From Leptospiraceae bacterium (GTDB lineage Bacteria; Spirochaetota; Leptospiria; Leptospirales; Leptonemataceae), in the NCBI GenBank assembly GCA_026418015.1, contig JAOACE010000020.1, positions 124,001 to 188,000 of the forward strand: 64,000 nucleotides of DNA. Direction: 5' to 3'. The position numbers and the translations under genes were made by a program. Below, piece by piece: positions 27,200-36,666 of this stretch. The stretch's first letter is position 1. Every line of letters begins with the position of its first letter. The notes under the pieces were generated by a model. That model did no database searches, was not told the origin of the DNA, and saw only the letters and a program-made list of their open reading frames with translations.

Positions 27200-29191
27200 C
27201 TACTGCAACGAATTTTTAGAAAAACGTCGGATTTGAACTTTTAACCTTTTAGCATCATTATCTAAGTTTAAAACAGCATCATTCAATTTTTTCGAAACTT
27301 CGGCAAATTGTAAAGATAACTGAGAAGCCTGATCAATTGACTTATGAATTTCGCTTATGATATTTTTTATAAATTTAATAGAATTAAAATTATCGGTTGC
27401 AATAGAGGTCATTTTGTTGGCATGATCAAAAATTTTGTTGGATCGCTCAAGCTGACTCTTAACAATATTTCGAGAATTTTGGATTTCTTGGTCCAAAGAT
27501 AATACCATATCGAAACTTTTGTTCATCGCATCGGAGGATTTATCGATGAATTGTATTGCTTGGTTCATTTGTGTGGTGGTTTGTTCGATGAGTTCTTCTA
27601 TATCTTGTACACTTTTTTCTGTTGTTTCTGCTAAATTCGAAATCGATTGTGCAACAACAGCAAAACCTTTTCCGGATTCTCCAGCTCTTGCAGCCTCTAT
27701 GGAAGCATTAAGAGACAGTAAATTTGTTCTATCGGATATTTCTCGAATAATGCTTAAAATTTCGGTAATTCTTTCTGATGTTTCTTGAATAGAATAAATC
27801 ATATTTTTTAATTGCTCGGATTGATTTTTGCTTTCTTTTGTAAAGTTTGCTGTATTCTGAGAGATTTCTGCTAAATTCTCTAAATTTTTTCCCAAATTGT
27901 TTAAATTCGTTAAATTTATTTGGATTAATTCCTGGATTTCTTTTGCACTATTGTAATTCTTTTTTCCTAATTTTTCTATATCTTCCATGTTGGTGTTTAT
28001 TTCTTGTAGAGAAGCACTATTTTCTTCCAATATCGAAGATAAATCTACCGAAGCTTTTTCTAATGTCTGAGAAGTATTTTTTACAGTGATAAATAAATTT
28101 TGGATATTTTCTGATGTTGTACGAATATCTTGAATTAAATTCGAAATTTTATTGAGTAAACTATTGAATTTAGAAACCAACAAATCTGTTTCCATTATAC
28201 CAGTTGATGCTTCTAATGAAAGATTTAATCCTCTTTCTTGTTCCATATCATCAATACCGGAAGAGATTTGGTGTATTGGTCTTATAAATCGTTTAGAAAT
28301 TTTATATAATATATATATTATAATTACACCTAATAAGATAAAAACAATGGTAGTTCTAATAAGTTGTATTTTAACTAACTCAAAAATCTTTTGGTTTGGC
28401 ATTTCCGAAATTACTACATAGTTAAATTGCGTCGTTTTAATAGCACAAGCATAAACATCTATATTGAGATGATTTTTAAAAAAACCACAATTAAATTCTT
28501 CTGGCTTTATGTTTTGTAAATTCGATAGAATTTGATGTTGATTCAATTGATTGATTAAAGTAATGGTATTATTTTCTACTCCAAAACCGTTAAGCTTTTG
28601 ATCCACTACATAATTTTTAATAATTGGATTATTAAATATTTTTACAAAAGATTGTATATAAATTTCTGCTGCTAAATATAAATCTTGTTTGGGAATTTTT
28701 ATAACAACCAAAGGATGGAAATGATTGGATTCTTTAAAAAAATTAACATTTTTTGTAAAACCAACATTATTGTTAAATTCGATTTCGTCTAAATTAATCG
28801 ATTGGTTTTTGTGTGTAATATCCTGATATGTTGGACTAATAATAACCCTACCATTACTATCTAAAACCATGATATGATGAAATAGTTTATCCCAATAAAT
28901 CTCTTGGATTTTCGATAGTTTATTTTCTACGTCTTCTAGTTTATCCCAATTGAGGGTTGTTGTCAGGGTAACTAAAACACTTTTCGATTGCTCAAAATGG
29001 TTGGTTATCAATGATTCTGTATTAGTTAAATGTACTTTGATTTGTTCTGCTGCTTTTTCGACAGATTCTTTGTAAACCAAATAAAAATCAAAACTATAAT
29101 TTAAAATTGCTGGAATAATGCTTGTTAAAAAAACAGTAAAAATCAAAAGTCCTGTGATGGTTTTTAATTTATTTTTTATTTTTGTAAACAT
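27200..29191 (-). CDS. Methyl-accepting chemotaxis protein
   Basis: 663-residue receptor: membrane helix at about 13-33, a ~240-residue periplasmic sensor of Cache type, a second membrane helix at about 276-296 ([20 protein letters not shown]), HAMP ([16 protein letters not shown]), then a long coiled-coil signalling domain. Its conserved tip has [20 protein letters not shown] followed by [14 protein letters not shown], the CheA/CheW-binding region. No pentapeptide tether is visible at the C-terminus. The ligand is unknown. It is upstream of the MBOAT gene on the same strand and downstream of the tRNA on the other. Confidence 0.94.
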   Translation of the reverse strand: MFTKIKNKLKTITGLLIFTVFLTSIIPAILNYSFDFYLVYKESVEKAAEQIKVHLTNTESLITNHFEQSKSVLVTLTTTLNWDKLEDVENKLSKIQEIYWDKLFHHIMVLDSNGRVIISPTYQDITHKNQSINLDEIEFNNNVGFTKNVNFFKESNHFHPLVVIKIPKQDLYLAAEIYIQSFVKIFNNPIIKNYVVDQKLNGFGVENNTITLINQLNQHQILSNLQNIKPEEFNCGFFKNHLNIDVYACAIKTTQFNYVVISEMPNQKIFELVKIQLIRTTIVFILLGVIIIYILYKISKRFIRPIHQISSGIDDMEQERGLNLSLEASTGIMETDLLVSKFNSLLNKISNLIQDIRTTSENIQNLFITVKNTSQTLEKASVDLSSILEENSASLQEINTNMEDIEKLGKKNYNSAKEIQELIQINLTNLNNLGKNLENLAEISQNTANFTKESKNQSEQLKNMIYSIQETSERITEILSIIREISDRTNLLSLNASIEAARAGESGKGFAVVAQSISNLAETTEKSVQDIEELIEQTTTQMNQAIQFIDKSSDAMNKSFDMVLSLDQEIQNSRNIVKSQLERSNKIFDHANKMTSIATDNFNSIKFIKNIISEIHKSIDQASQLSLQFAEVSKKLNDAVLNLDNDAKRLKVQIRRFSKNSLQ

Positions 29192-29280
29192 AATTACAAT
29201 TTTTTCTAATATCGGATAAAATTCAATTGATTTAAAATATAGAATAAAAAAATAATTTAAGATTTAAACCGATAATTTGA

Positions 29281-29309
29281 TTGACTATAAACAACAAAAA
29301 ATTTATGTG
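29281..29309 (+). promoter_or_regulatory. Candidate sigma-70 promoter of tRNA-Asp
   Basis: TTGACT (29281-29286), 17-base spacer, TATGTG (29304-29309), placing the start of transcription a few bases before the tRNA at 29319. The -35 is good and the -10 only partial. Confidence 0.45.
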
Positions 29310-29318
29310 TCCTTTAAC

Positions 29319-29392
29319 GGGGTAGTAGCTCAGCTGGTTAGAGCGCTGGTCTGTCACACCAGAGGTCGCGGGTTCAAGTCCCGTCTATCCCG
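29319..29392 (+). tRNA. tRNA-Asp (GTC)
   Basis: Complete cloverleaf of 74 bases. Acceptor GGGGTAG (29319-29325) pairs with CTATCCC (29385-29391), discriminator G at 29392. D arm is GCTC...GAGC. The anticodon arm is CTGGT-CTGTCAC-ACCAG, giving anticodon GTC. T arm is GCGGG-TTCAAGT-CCCGT. The CCA end is not encoded (CAA follows). It lies alone between two minus-strand genes. Confidence 0.97.
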
Positions 29393-29399
29393 CAAATTA

Positions 29400-32396
29400 T
29401 CAGAATACAAACCCTAACGAAAATCTTCCTTGCCATTTACTAAAAGGTAAGGATTTTATACCATCGTATGGCGATGCCCATTCAAGCTTCATAATTGCAC
29501 CTGGAAAAATAAACCATAAAAAATTATTCCAATGTAATCCAATACCTATCGATGCTTTTAGGTCTTTTGTTTTTTTTCCATCAAATGCTTGGAACATTTT
29601 TAAATCATCGAAAGCAGCTCCCATATCTAAAAACATTGCACCTCTGATAAGGCCAGGATTCCAACGAAAAGGAAAGCCAAATATCATCTGTTCTATAAAT
29701 GTAAAACGGTATTCGATATTCATTAAAAAAGAATATCTTCCTTCGAACTTCTGAAAGTCATATCCTCTTATAGTAGAATAACCACCTATACGATAAGGAA
29801 AATTCTTCGCATCCTTACCACTTTGTGCACCAACAAAAAAACGATAGGCAAAAAGAGAAAAATCTCTAAACAAATTATAATAACGAAACTCCATCAAGGT
29901 TTGGTAAACTTCTTTATCAAAACTATTGGATTTTATGGGAATTTCGTATCCCAAAAGAAATGCATAACCATCTAATGGCCCTAATATAGAATATTTAGAA
30001 TTATCATAAAGATAGTAAAATCGCAAATTTATATGATTCTTAAATACATCCTCATTCGGTCGTTCTTCTGGTAGGCGCGGCAAATATACCTGCTCTTCTC
30101 TACCTATATCCAATTGTATTCCCAAAGAATTATATTGATTTTTATAATATTCTGTTGTTGAATAAAAACCATGAACAGAATTAGATAACAACCTCTGAAA
30201 TGGGTTATAAATAAGGTTGTTTAAACTAAAATCCAATGGGTTCAAAATTGCAAATACACCATTAAAGCTATATATACCTGTGTTGAACAACAACTTATTC
30301 AATTTATAGCTATATCGTATCTCTCCGTTAAGGATTACAGGTTTTTCTTGATAAGTGATAAAAGCATCGATTTGATGTTTTTTTTGCAAATCTGCCATAC
30401 TGCCATAACCTAAAAATACCAAGCTGGAATTTCCTTGGCTATCTACTGCACCAGTCAATGCAATAAAAGGAAACCCATTTCGATAAAAAATACTTTTATA
30501 GGGACTAAAATAATCTAATAGTTTGATAGTATTTATAGCAGAATTATCTTCGGATGTACAACATATTTCTTTTTGAGTAAATTTTTCTTGGAGGATATCT
30601 TGATTTATTTTATAAAATTCTATTAATTTATTTTTATCTTCCGATAAATCGATTCCAAAAATTTCGTATAAACCTTCTTCTAATGTTGAATAAATAATTT
30701 TAACAGAAAACTCTTCGTTAGGTAGTTGTTTTAAGAATAAATCGAAATTTAAAATATCCCTACTCTGTTCTATAACTTTATATTCATTCTTATCTTTATA
30801 ATTAAAAAAAATTAATATAGATTTATTATTAATTTTTTTTAGTATATAAAGTCCTTTCTGCCAAGTCTGATTGATTCTGTAATATCCTTCTTTTATAGAG
30901 AGAATTTCTGTGCTACTAGTATAAACGATTCTTTTTTTTTGGTTTAATTCTATTACATTGTATTGATTTTTGTTTTCATGAATATAAAAGATATGATTTT
31001 TTTCTAAATCAAAAACAGGAGCGTAATTAAAACTAAAATCATTAGTGTATTTTTTGATTCGTTTTGTTTTTAAATCTAGAACGTAAATATCTGTAAATCC
31101 ATTGATAGCACCAGAAAATACCATTCTTTCGTTTTTGTGATCCAATGTAGGATTTAAGATAGAATCAAAAGGCAGATCGTAGATTTCTTTGATTTGATTT
31201 TTTAAAATATGATATTTAACGATTGCGATCCGAGACTGATTCCTTGTAGGTATATAAATATGTTCTCCCGATAAATCAAAATTCAACTGGGTAGATAGTG
31301 GCTGCCATTCTTCGAAATTTTCGTCTCGCAAATAATTTATTACAACTTTTCGCATTTTTATTTGTTCTTCTTCTTTTTGATAATCTGGCACATATTGAAT
31401 TACCACAGAAGGATATATCTTATCGTAAGAAAGATATGCTAAATATTTTCCATTCGGAGAAATAACAGGCTTATAATGTAGTGGAACTTGATTGTTTAAT
31501 AGATCAAAATAACGAAATGTATAGCGATTTTTTATTTCTTGATTCGTTAAATTATCTTTATAAAGATTATAAATAAAATTTTTCCACTTAATATTAAAAT
31601 TAAAAAAATCAAGGTTAAAGGTTACAATAAACGATTTTTGTAGATCTTTCGTTAGCAGTAAATTTCGAAACAACAAATTGATATGTCCTAAGGACCATTC
31701 TTGATGTATAAAATACATGATAGATTGACCTATTTTATAATTTGCATATCCATCTCTATCGGTTAACTGATAGATATCCGGTAATCGTTTTGATAAAACT
31801 AAATCCCTAAGATATTCGTGCATATTTTCATTTGTGCGTACACTCAAATATTCTGCCATCCCTTCTATCAACCACAAGGGAAGATTTATATTTCTTTCGC
31901 CATAAAAATGTAGCAGAATATCGTACTGGAAAGAATGCACTAGTTCATGTTTGAGTGTATGATAAAATTCCTCTTCGTTTCCTGTAAAAGGAATTACTAC
32001 GCGTTCAAAATATGGTTCAGTATAACCTCCCACCCCTTCGGGAAGAATAAAAGGATGAATATTACTAGATTGAAAGTCTCTAAAAGATGGATAGATAAAA
32101 ACAAGGATTTGATGCGATAATTGATGGTTTAAAATTATCGAATAATTAAAAACTGTTTTTTCTGCTAATGATAAAGATTTTAGCGCTAAATAACCATAAT
32201 TTTCGGGATAATATAATATTATGTTTTGGCTTTCTAATTTATTCCATTTTGTACTACTGATAGATTGAATCTTGTTCTGACTATTTAGAGAAAGGTTTAA
32301 AACAAAAAACAAAAACCAAAAAAGATAATTGATTTTATCGTGTAACTTGATAATTTCGTTTTTCAATAATGAAAAAGAAAATATTTTTATATTCAT
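29400..32396 (-). CDS. Fusion of peptidase-MA-like gluzincin, TolB-type propeller and Omp85/BamA-type beta barrel
   Basis: 998-residue outer-membrane protein with three parts. First, an N-terminal hydrophobic stretch (about 24-37) acting as signal, then a zinc-peptidase domain: HELVH at 150-154 and downstream Glu in WLIEGMAEY (175-183). Second, a TolB/WD40-like propeller (about 290-520) with repeats such as ISPNGKYLAYLSYD and GFTDIYVLDLKTKRIKKYT. Third, a C-terminal barrel with the Omp85 hallmark STIRGYDF, MNIEYRF strands, a KLEWASPYDG segment and a terminal aromatic residue (GFVF). The ATG at 32396 overlaps the divergent gene by 28 bp; a TTG at 32366 also gives a plausible signal peptide. 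Substrate is unknown. Confidence 0.85.
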   Translation of the reverse strand: MNIKIFSFSLLKNEIIKLHDKINYLFWFLFFVLNLSLNSQNKIQSISSTKWNKLESQNIILYYPENYGYLALKSLSLAEKTVFNYSIILNHQLSHQILVFIYPSFRDFQSSNIHPFILPEGVGGYTEPYFERVVIPFTGNEEEFYHTLKHELVHSFQYDILLHFYGERNINLPLWLIEGMAEYLSVRTNENMHEYLRDLVLSKRLPDIYQLTDRDGYANYKIGQSIMYFIHQEWSLGHINLLFRNLLLTKDLQKSFIVTFNLDFFNFNIKWKNFIYNLYKDNLTNQEIKNRYTFRYFDLLNNQVPLHYKPVISPNGKYLAYLSYDKIYPSVVIQYVPDYQKEEEQIKMRKVVINYLRDENFEEWQPLSTQLNFDLSGEHIYIPTRNQSRIAIVKYHILKNQIKEIYDLPFDSILNPTLDHKNERMVFSGAINGFTDIYVLDLKTKRIKKYTNDFSFNYAPVFDLEKNHIFYIHENKNQYNVIELNQKKRIVYTSSTEILSIKEGYYRINQTWQKGLYILKKINNKSILIFFNYKDKNEYKVIEQSRDILNFDLFLKQLPNEEFSVKIIYSTLEEGLYEIFGIDLSEDKNKLIEFYKINQDILQEKFTQKEICCTSEDNSAINTIKLLDYFSPYKSIFYRNGFPFIALTGAVDSQGNSSLVFLGYGSMADLQKKHQIDAFITYQEKPVILNGEIRYSYKLNKLLFNTGIYSFNGVFAILNPLDFSLNNLIYNPFQRLLSNSVHGFYSTTEYYKNQYNSLGIQLDIGREEQVYLPRLPEERPNEDVFKNHINLRFYYLYDNSKYSILGPLDGYAFLLGYEIPIKSNSFDKEVYQTLMEFRYYNLFRDFSLFAYRFFVGAQSGKDAKNFPYRIGGYSTIRGYDFQKFEGRYSFLMNIEYRFTFIEQMIFGFPFRWNPGLIRGAMFLDMGAAFDDLKMFQAFDGKKTKDLKASIGIGLHWNNFLWFIFPGAIMKLEWASPYDGIKSLPFSKWQGRFSLGFVF

Positions 32397-34450
32397 TTAT
32401 ACTTTTGATTTCCTTTGGTGTTATAGTATTTTTAACCAATTTTTACATAGAAGAAAAAATAAAAGAAAAGGATGTTATCAATCATTTTTTTCGAAATGAT
32501 TTTATCAATCAAATCAAAGATTTTGATAATATAGAACTTCAATATGGAGGTTCAAACTTTCACATTTTGAATGGTCTACGAATCAGTGGCATTAGAATAA
32601 ATTTTCCCAAAACAAAAGAAACATGTAAAATGGATCATTTAATTCTACAATTTCCATTTTTAACATTTGATACTCCCAAGAAAATGATTTTCATCAATTT
32701 AGAATGTAATACGATATCGAAGTTTAATTTAAACGATTTTTTAAGTAATATTTTTCAACTGGTATTAAAAAATAACCTTGAATTAGAAATATACGATTTA
32801 AAACTTCCAGAGAATCAATACAATTTATCCAAGATCAACCTTTTGTTTATTCCACAGAAAGAAAATAAGGTTAAAATTCATGGTAAATACCAAATCGAAA
32901 ACAATAAAATAGAAATATTTGGGACATGGGATATAAACAATCCTCAAAATAGAATACATTTTAACATAAATAATTACAAATTCGAAACAATAAAAAATAT
33001 ATTCGACGTATTATGGAAATTTCATAATTATTCTGATGTTTTTAAAGAAAATATCAAAACAGAAATGATTATAAATGGCAAAGGTTCCATTGATATTACC
33101 AATCAAGGGTATGCTTTTAATCTTTATGGAAATTTTAAAAACCTCAAATCTAATTTTTTATTTTTTACAATAGATAATATGAATGGAAAATTGAATTATA
33201 CAGAAATTCAATCTTTTAAGAAAGATTACAATAAACAAGATTGGGAAGTAGAATCCTCGTATATAAATTTAATCATAAACAAACTTTTCGAAAAAAACCT
33301 TAATCAATTCAATATTACTGGTAAACTCCAAGTGAACAATTCTAACATAAAAACAGCATTTAATTCTAACGGAAATATAGAATTTCGCGTAAAGGTAGTG
33401 GAATCTCCGAATCGTTTGGATATAACTCCATCCATAAAGTTGAATAAATTTATTCTTTTGCAAAAAAAGTATCTACCCGTCATATTTTTTAAAGAGGCTA
33501 ATTTATACAACATAGATAACAATCATTTTAAACTCGATATAAATGGAACAATTCATTCCTTAAATTTTAATTATAATTCAACTGTTAAATTTAATGATAA
33601 TATTTCACCGAAATGGAACATAAAAGGGGATTTTGTTTTATCTGAAACTGATTATCAAAAGCTTATAGATTTATTCACAGAAATCTATACACACTATATA
33701 TTAGAATTTAAACAAGAAAATAATTTAAGAAACATCGATTTTGGTTCATCTGTCAATTTAAAATTTTTAGAAACAAATTTTTATAAAATATATTTAAAAA
33801 ATTTATTTATTGATTTAAACCTATCTTTAAACAATCCTAAACAAAAGAATTTACCAGAACTAAAAGGCAATCTAAATAGTAACGATACAAACTTTAAAAT
33901 CCAATTAAAGGGAAATAACTCTATGTCGAATATCATGACTCAATATCTAATAGATTATTTGAGCAATAATACATATCATAACATAAGTTTAAATTTTGAT
34001 TTAAAAAAACCCGAAATTGAACTTCCCTTATTTTGTAATACTTGCAAAAATATGATAGAAAAAATAGTATTTTCTTATAATTCCAACGGAAATGTAAGTA
34101 ATTTAGCTGATTTATATTTTAACAATTCTAGTACTTTAAAATTCGAAGTAGAACCAATTTTACTTCAAAACGATTATAGAATTGATATGATGGAAAATTT
34201 ACTCAACTTATCGATTAAAAATTTTCCACAAAAATTAAGAATAAACTTTTCCAGCTTTGGAGTAATTTTTAACCCAATTCAAATCGAATTAGATAACGAA
34301 CAATTTAACCTAAAAGGATATGGAGATTATAATATATTTAATTCTGGGAGTTTAAACTTTAATTTTTACCATAAGCAAAAAAATCTATACAGAAATTTTA
34401 TTATAAAAATTCGAAAGGATGGAATATGGATACCCTCGTACTTCTATTAA
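32369..34450 (+). CDS. AsmA/TamB-like envelope protein
   Basis: 693 residues: an N-terminal membrane anchor (KKKIFLYSFILLISFGVIVFL) followed by a long periplasmic region of alternating hydrophobic beta strands and little else. This is the composition and layout of AsmA-like, TamB or YdbH proteins that bridge the periplasm and move phospholipids or help barrel proteins. I see no definitive family motif, so the call is by architecture. It is divergent from an Omp85-barrel protein with overlapping starts, reminiscent of tamA-tamB pairs, and overlaps the following lipoprotein gene by 25 bp. Confidence 0.6.
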   Translation: MKKKIFLYSFILLISFGVIVFLTNFYIEEKIKEKDVINHFFRNDFINQIKDFDNIELQYGGSNFHILNGLRISGIRINFPKTKETCKMDHLILQFPFLTFDTPKKMIFINLECNTISKFNLNDFLSNIFQLVLKNNLELEIYDLKLPENQYNLSKINLLFIPQKENKVKIHGKYQIENNKIEIFGTWDINNPQNRIHFNINNYKFETIKNIFDVLWKFHNYSDVFKENIKTEMIINGKGSIDITNQGYAFNLYGNFKNLKSNFLFFTIDNMNGKLNYTEIQSFKKDYNKQDWEVESSYINLIINKLFEKNLNQFNITGKLQVNNSNIKTAFNSNGNIEFRVKVVESPNRLDITPSIKLNKFILLQKKYLPVIFFKEANLYNIDNNHFKLDINGTIHSLNFNYNSTVKFNDNISPKWNIKGDFVLSETDYQKLIDLFTEIYTHYILEFKQENNLRNIDFGSSVNLKFLETNFYKIYLKNLFIDLNLSLNNPKQKNLPELKGNLNSNDTNFKIQLKGNNSMSNIMTQYLIDYLSNNTYHNISLNFDLKKPEIELPLFCNTCKNMIEKIVFSYNSNGNVSNLADLYFNNSSTLKFEVEPILLQNDYRIDMMENLLNLSIKNFPQKLRINFSSFGVIFNPIQIELDNEQFNLKGYGDYNIFNSGSLNFNFYHKQKNLYRNFIIKIRKDGIWIPSYFY

Positions 34451-34788
34451 TATTTTTATTAAGTCTAACATATTGTAAAAAAGAAGAGCAATCTAAGGAT
34501 ATTATAGAAGAAAAAAAACAAACAATAACAGGCATATACGAAATCTATCCTTCTTACGAAAAAAAATACATTGAATTTGAAAGTAATGGCGATTGTAAAT
34601 TTTACACCAAAGACAAAATTATAGATTGCTATTATTATATCTATCAGAACTATTTAAAAATTTATCTAGAAAAAGATAAACCCATCGGCTATTTTTATGT
34701 GGAAGACATACATCAAAAGACTTTTAAGGGTATGTGGAACCAAGAAACGCGTTTTTTAAGATTTATTGATACAAAGGTGGAAAGATAA
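34426..34788 (+). CDS. Small putative lipoprotein
   Basis: 120 residues. The signal peptide MDTLVLLLIFLLSLTYC has Cys17 as likely lipidation site; Tyr before Cys is unusual for E. coli but relaxed lipoboxes occur in spirochaetes. The mature part is short and beta-rich with repeated Tyr/Lys and a GIYEIYPSYEKKYIEFESNG start, similar in look to small lipocalin-like META/DUF domains but not identifiable. It overlaps the AsmA-like gene before it and the convergent TonB-like gene after it. Probably acts with the AsmA-like protein; inference from overlap only. Confidence 0.65.
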   Translation: MDTLVLLLIFLLSLTYCKKEEQSKDIIEEKKQTITGIYEIYPSYEKKYIEFESNGDCKFYTKDKIIDCYYYIYQNYLKIYLEKDKPIGYFYVEDIHQKTFKGMWNQETRFLRFIDTKVER

Positions 34789-35662
34789 AGTTGATTCCGA
34801 AAATATTTCCATGCTCGAAAACCTCTGGTGGTGGTGGACCAAAATTTTGATAGAGCAATGCTCTAACACAAGCCTCGTCGACGGGCTTTTGTCCCATGCT
34901 GGATACAATTTTTACATCTCTTACTGTACCATCATAATCCAACAAAAACAATACGCGAACAACTTGTGGTTTAATAGGTTGACTAATTACAAATCCAGCA
35001 GAATCGCGCCAAACCAAGTTTAAACCAGGAGGAGAAAAATTATCTCTTATTTGTCTTAACATATCCCTAAAATATTTGTAGCCCTTTAATTCAACACTTG
35101 CAATCGCAAACTCTGGCGAATTATCCCATCGAAGAGCAAAATCATTTCGAAATCGGTAGTTTGCTGGAATCTTCGTTGGCAATTCTTGTTTAGAAACATC
35201 CTGATTTTTAGAAACATCCTTTTGTTTATTTTCTTTAAAAGAATCCAATCCCTCTTGTGAATTCAATATCTTTTGAGACGGTTCTTGTTTTTGTGTTGTA
35301 TTATCTTGAACAGCAACATTAGAAGACGAATAAGTAATCAACAATTCATCTTCGTTAGTTAATGTATGGAAGCCAAAATCTTTTGTGATTCCTCCACTTC
35401 CTCCCGATGTAATCGAAGAATAAACAGGTATCTGTCCAGTCTTTGGTTTTGTAAAGGTTTTATGTTCTACAATAACGGGGTAAACATTTAAATAGTTGGA
35501 AATATAAGAATTTTTTTGTAACAATTGATCTAAATGAATCAGATTGATTTGAGGCAATAATAACATCTGAATGATCAAAAATAATGGCACAAGGGTTAGT
35601 ATAATTGCAAATCGAAAATAATAAATATCTATGGTGTAATTGGATTTATGTTTCGAATACAT
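34763..35662 (-). CDS. tonB: TonB-family energy transducer
   Basis: 299 residues: cytoplasmic tail, a single membrane helix (about 17-40), a long Ser/Gln/Lys-rich periplasmic linker (about 80-165) and a C-terminal TonB_C domain from about 200. The end reads VVRVLFLLDYDGTVRDVKIVS...PVDEACVRALLYQNFGPPPP, the typical TonB C-terminal pattern. It would couple inner-membrane proton force to outer-membrane receptors, though exbB/exbD and receptors are not in the window. It overlaps ruvB by 17 bp and the convergent lipoprotein by 26 bp. Other TonB-domain proteins of unknown role fit equally. Confidence 0.82.
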   Translation of the reverse strand: MYSKHKSNYTIDIYYFRFAIILTLVPLFLIIQMLLLPQINLIHLDQLLQKNSYISNYLNVYPVIVEHKTFTKPKTGQIPVYSSITSGGSGGITKDFGFHTLTNEDELLITYSSSNVAVQDNTTQKQEPSQKILNSQEGLDSFKENKQKDVSKNQDVSKQELPTKIPANYRFRNDFALRWDNSPEFAIASVELKGYKYFRDMLRQIRDNFSPPGLNLVWRDSAGFVISQPIKPQVVRVLFLLDYDGTVRDVKIVSSMGQKPVDEACVRALLYQNFGPPPPEVFEHGNIFGINFIFPPLYQ

Positions 35663-36617
35663 AGATTTCTTTGTTTAAATTTTCTTTTATATATTGATAA
35701 CCCTTATTTGTTAGAATTCTTCCTTTTTTTGTTTTTTCTATTAGACCTAGTTTTAACAAAAAAGGTTCATGATTTTCTAAGATAGTTCTTTCTTCTTCGT
35801 CCAATAGCGAACTTAAAGTTTTTATTCCTACTGGACCTCCATTATATCTTTTATAAATTATAAAAAGAATTTTTTTATCGATTTCGTTTATACCACTAAA
35901 AGATATCCCTAAATTATCCAAGCAATAATCAACAAATTCTTTATTGATCTGATTAATACGATTTACGATTGCATAATCACGAATTCTTTTAACAATACGA
36001 ACAGCTTCTCGTGGAGTCATTCTGCAATATTCAGCAATGTATAAAGCTAAATCGTAAGATATGTTTAACTCCAATTGTTTCGAAAGGTTTAAAATGATTT
36101 CTGCCAATTCTTCGTTCTTATAGAAAGAAAACTTCATTTCTATTCCAAACCTTGCTCTTAAAGGAGCACTTAAATAGCCCGATCGCGTAGTTGCTCCAAT
36201 CAACGTAAATTGTTGCAAGGGTATGCGTACCGATTTTGCTGTAATACCTTCCCCCAGAATGATATCGATAAAAAAATCTTCCATCGCAGAATAGAGAATC
36301 TCTTCGCAAGTTCGATTTAATCGATGAATTTCGTCGATAAAAAGTATATCCTTGTCTTCTAAGGTTGTTAGGATTTTGGCTACATCTCCTATTTTTGTTA
36401 AAGTGGGAGCACTTACAGAATAAAATTTAACGTTAAGCTCGTTCGCGATAATGTTTGCCAAGGTAGTTTTTCCTAATCCAGGTGGACCAGACAAAAGAAT
36501 GTGATCCAATGCTTCGTTTCGTATACGAGACGATTCAATCATTACTTTTAGTCTATCTACTACATCCTTTTGTCCGATAAAGTCCTTTAAACGTTCTGGC
36601 CTAAAAGTTGAATTCAC
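35646..36617 (-). CDS. ruvB: Holliday junction branch-migration helicase RuvB
   Basis: AAA+ motor that with RuvA drives branch migration. 323 residues. It begins FRPERLKDFIGQKDVVDRL, with Walker A GPPGLGKTTLA near 46, Walker B DILFIDEIHRLNR near 95, sensor GATTRSGYLSAPLRARFG near 144, arginine-finger region, and a C-terminal winged helix containing NGGPVGIKTLSSLLDEEERTI. Slightly shorter than the common 330-350. ruvA and ruvC are not adjacent. It overlaps the downstream tonB-like gene. Confidence 0.96.
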   Translation of the reverse strand: MNSTFRPERLKDFIGQKDVVDRLKVMIESSRIRNEALDHILLSGPPGLGKTTLANIIANELNVKFYSVSAPTLTKIGDVAKILTTLEDKDILFIDEIHRLNRTCEEILYSAMEDFFIDIILGEGITAKSVRIPLQQFTLIGATTRSGYLSAPLRARFGIEMKFSFYKNEELAEIILNLSKQLELNISYDLALYIAEYCRMTPREAVRIVKRIRDYAIVNRINQINKEFVDYCLDNLGISFSGINEIDKKILFIIYKRYNGGPVGIKTLSSLLDEEERTILENHEPFLLKLGLIEKTKKGRILTNKGYQYIKENLNKEIYVFET

Positions 36618-36666
36618 AATAACAAATTAACAAATATATGTTTAGTTTCAAATATTTTTTGTGGAA

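Noticed and set aside
29192..29318. Possible second RNA gene in the gap before tRNA-Asp
   Set aside because: No cloverleaf or stable hairpin; the gap is A+T-rich and contains only the tRNA promoter candidate.
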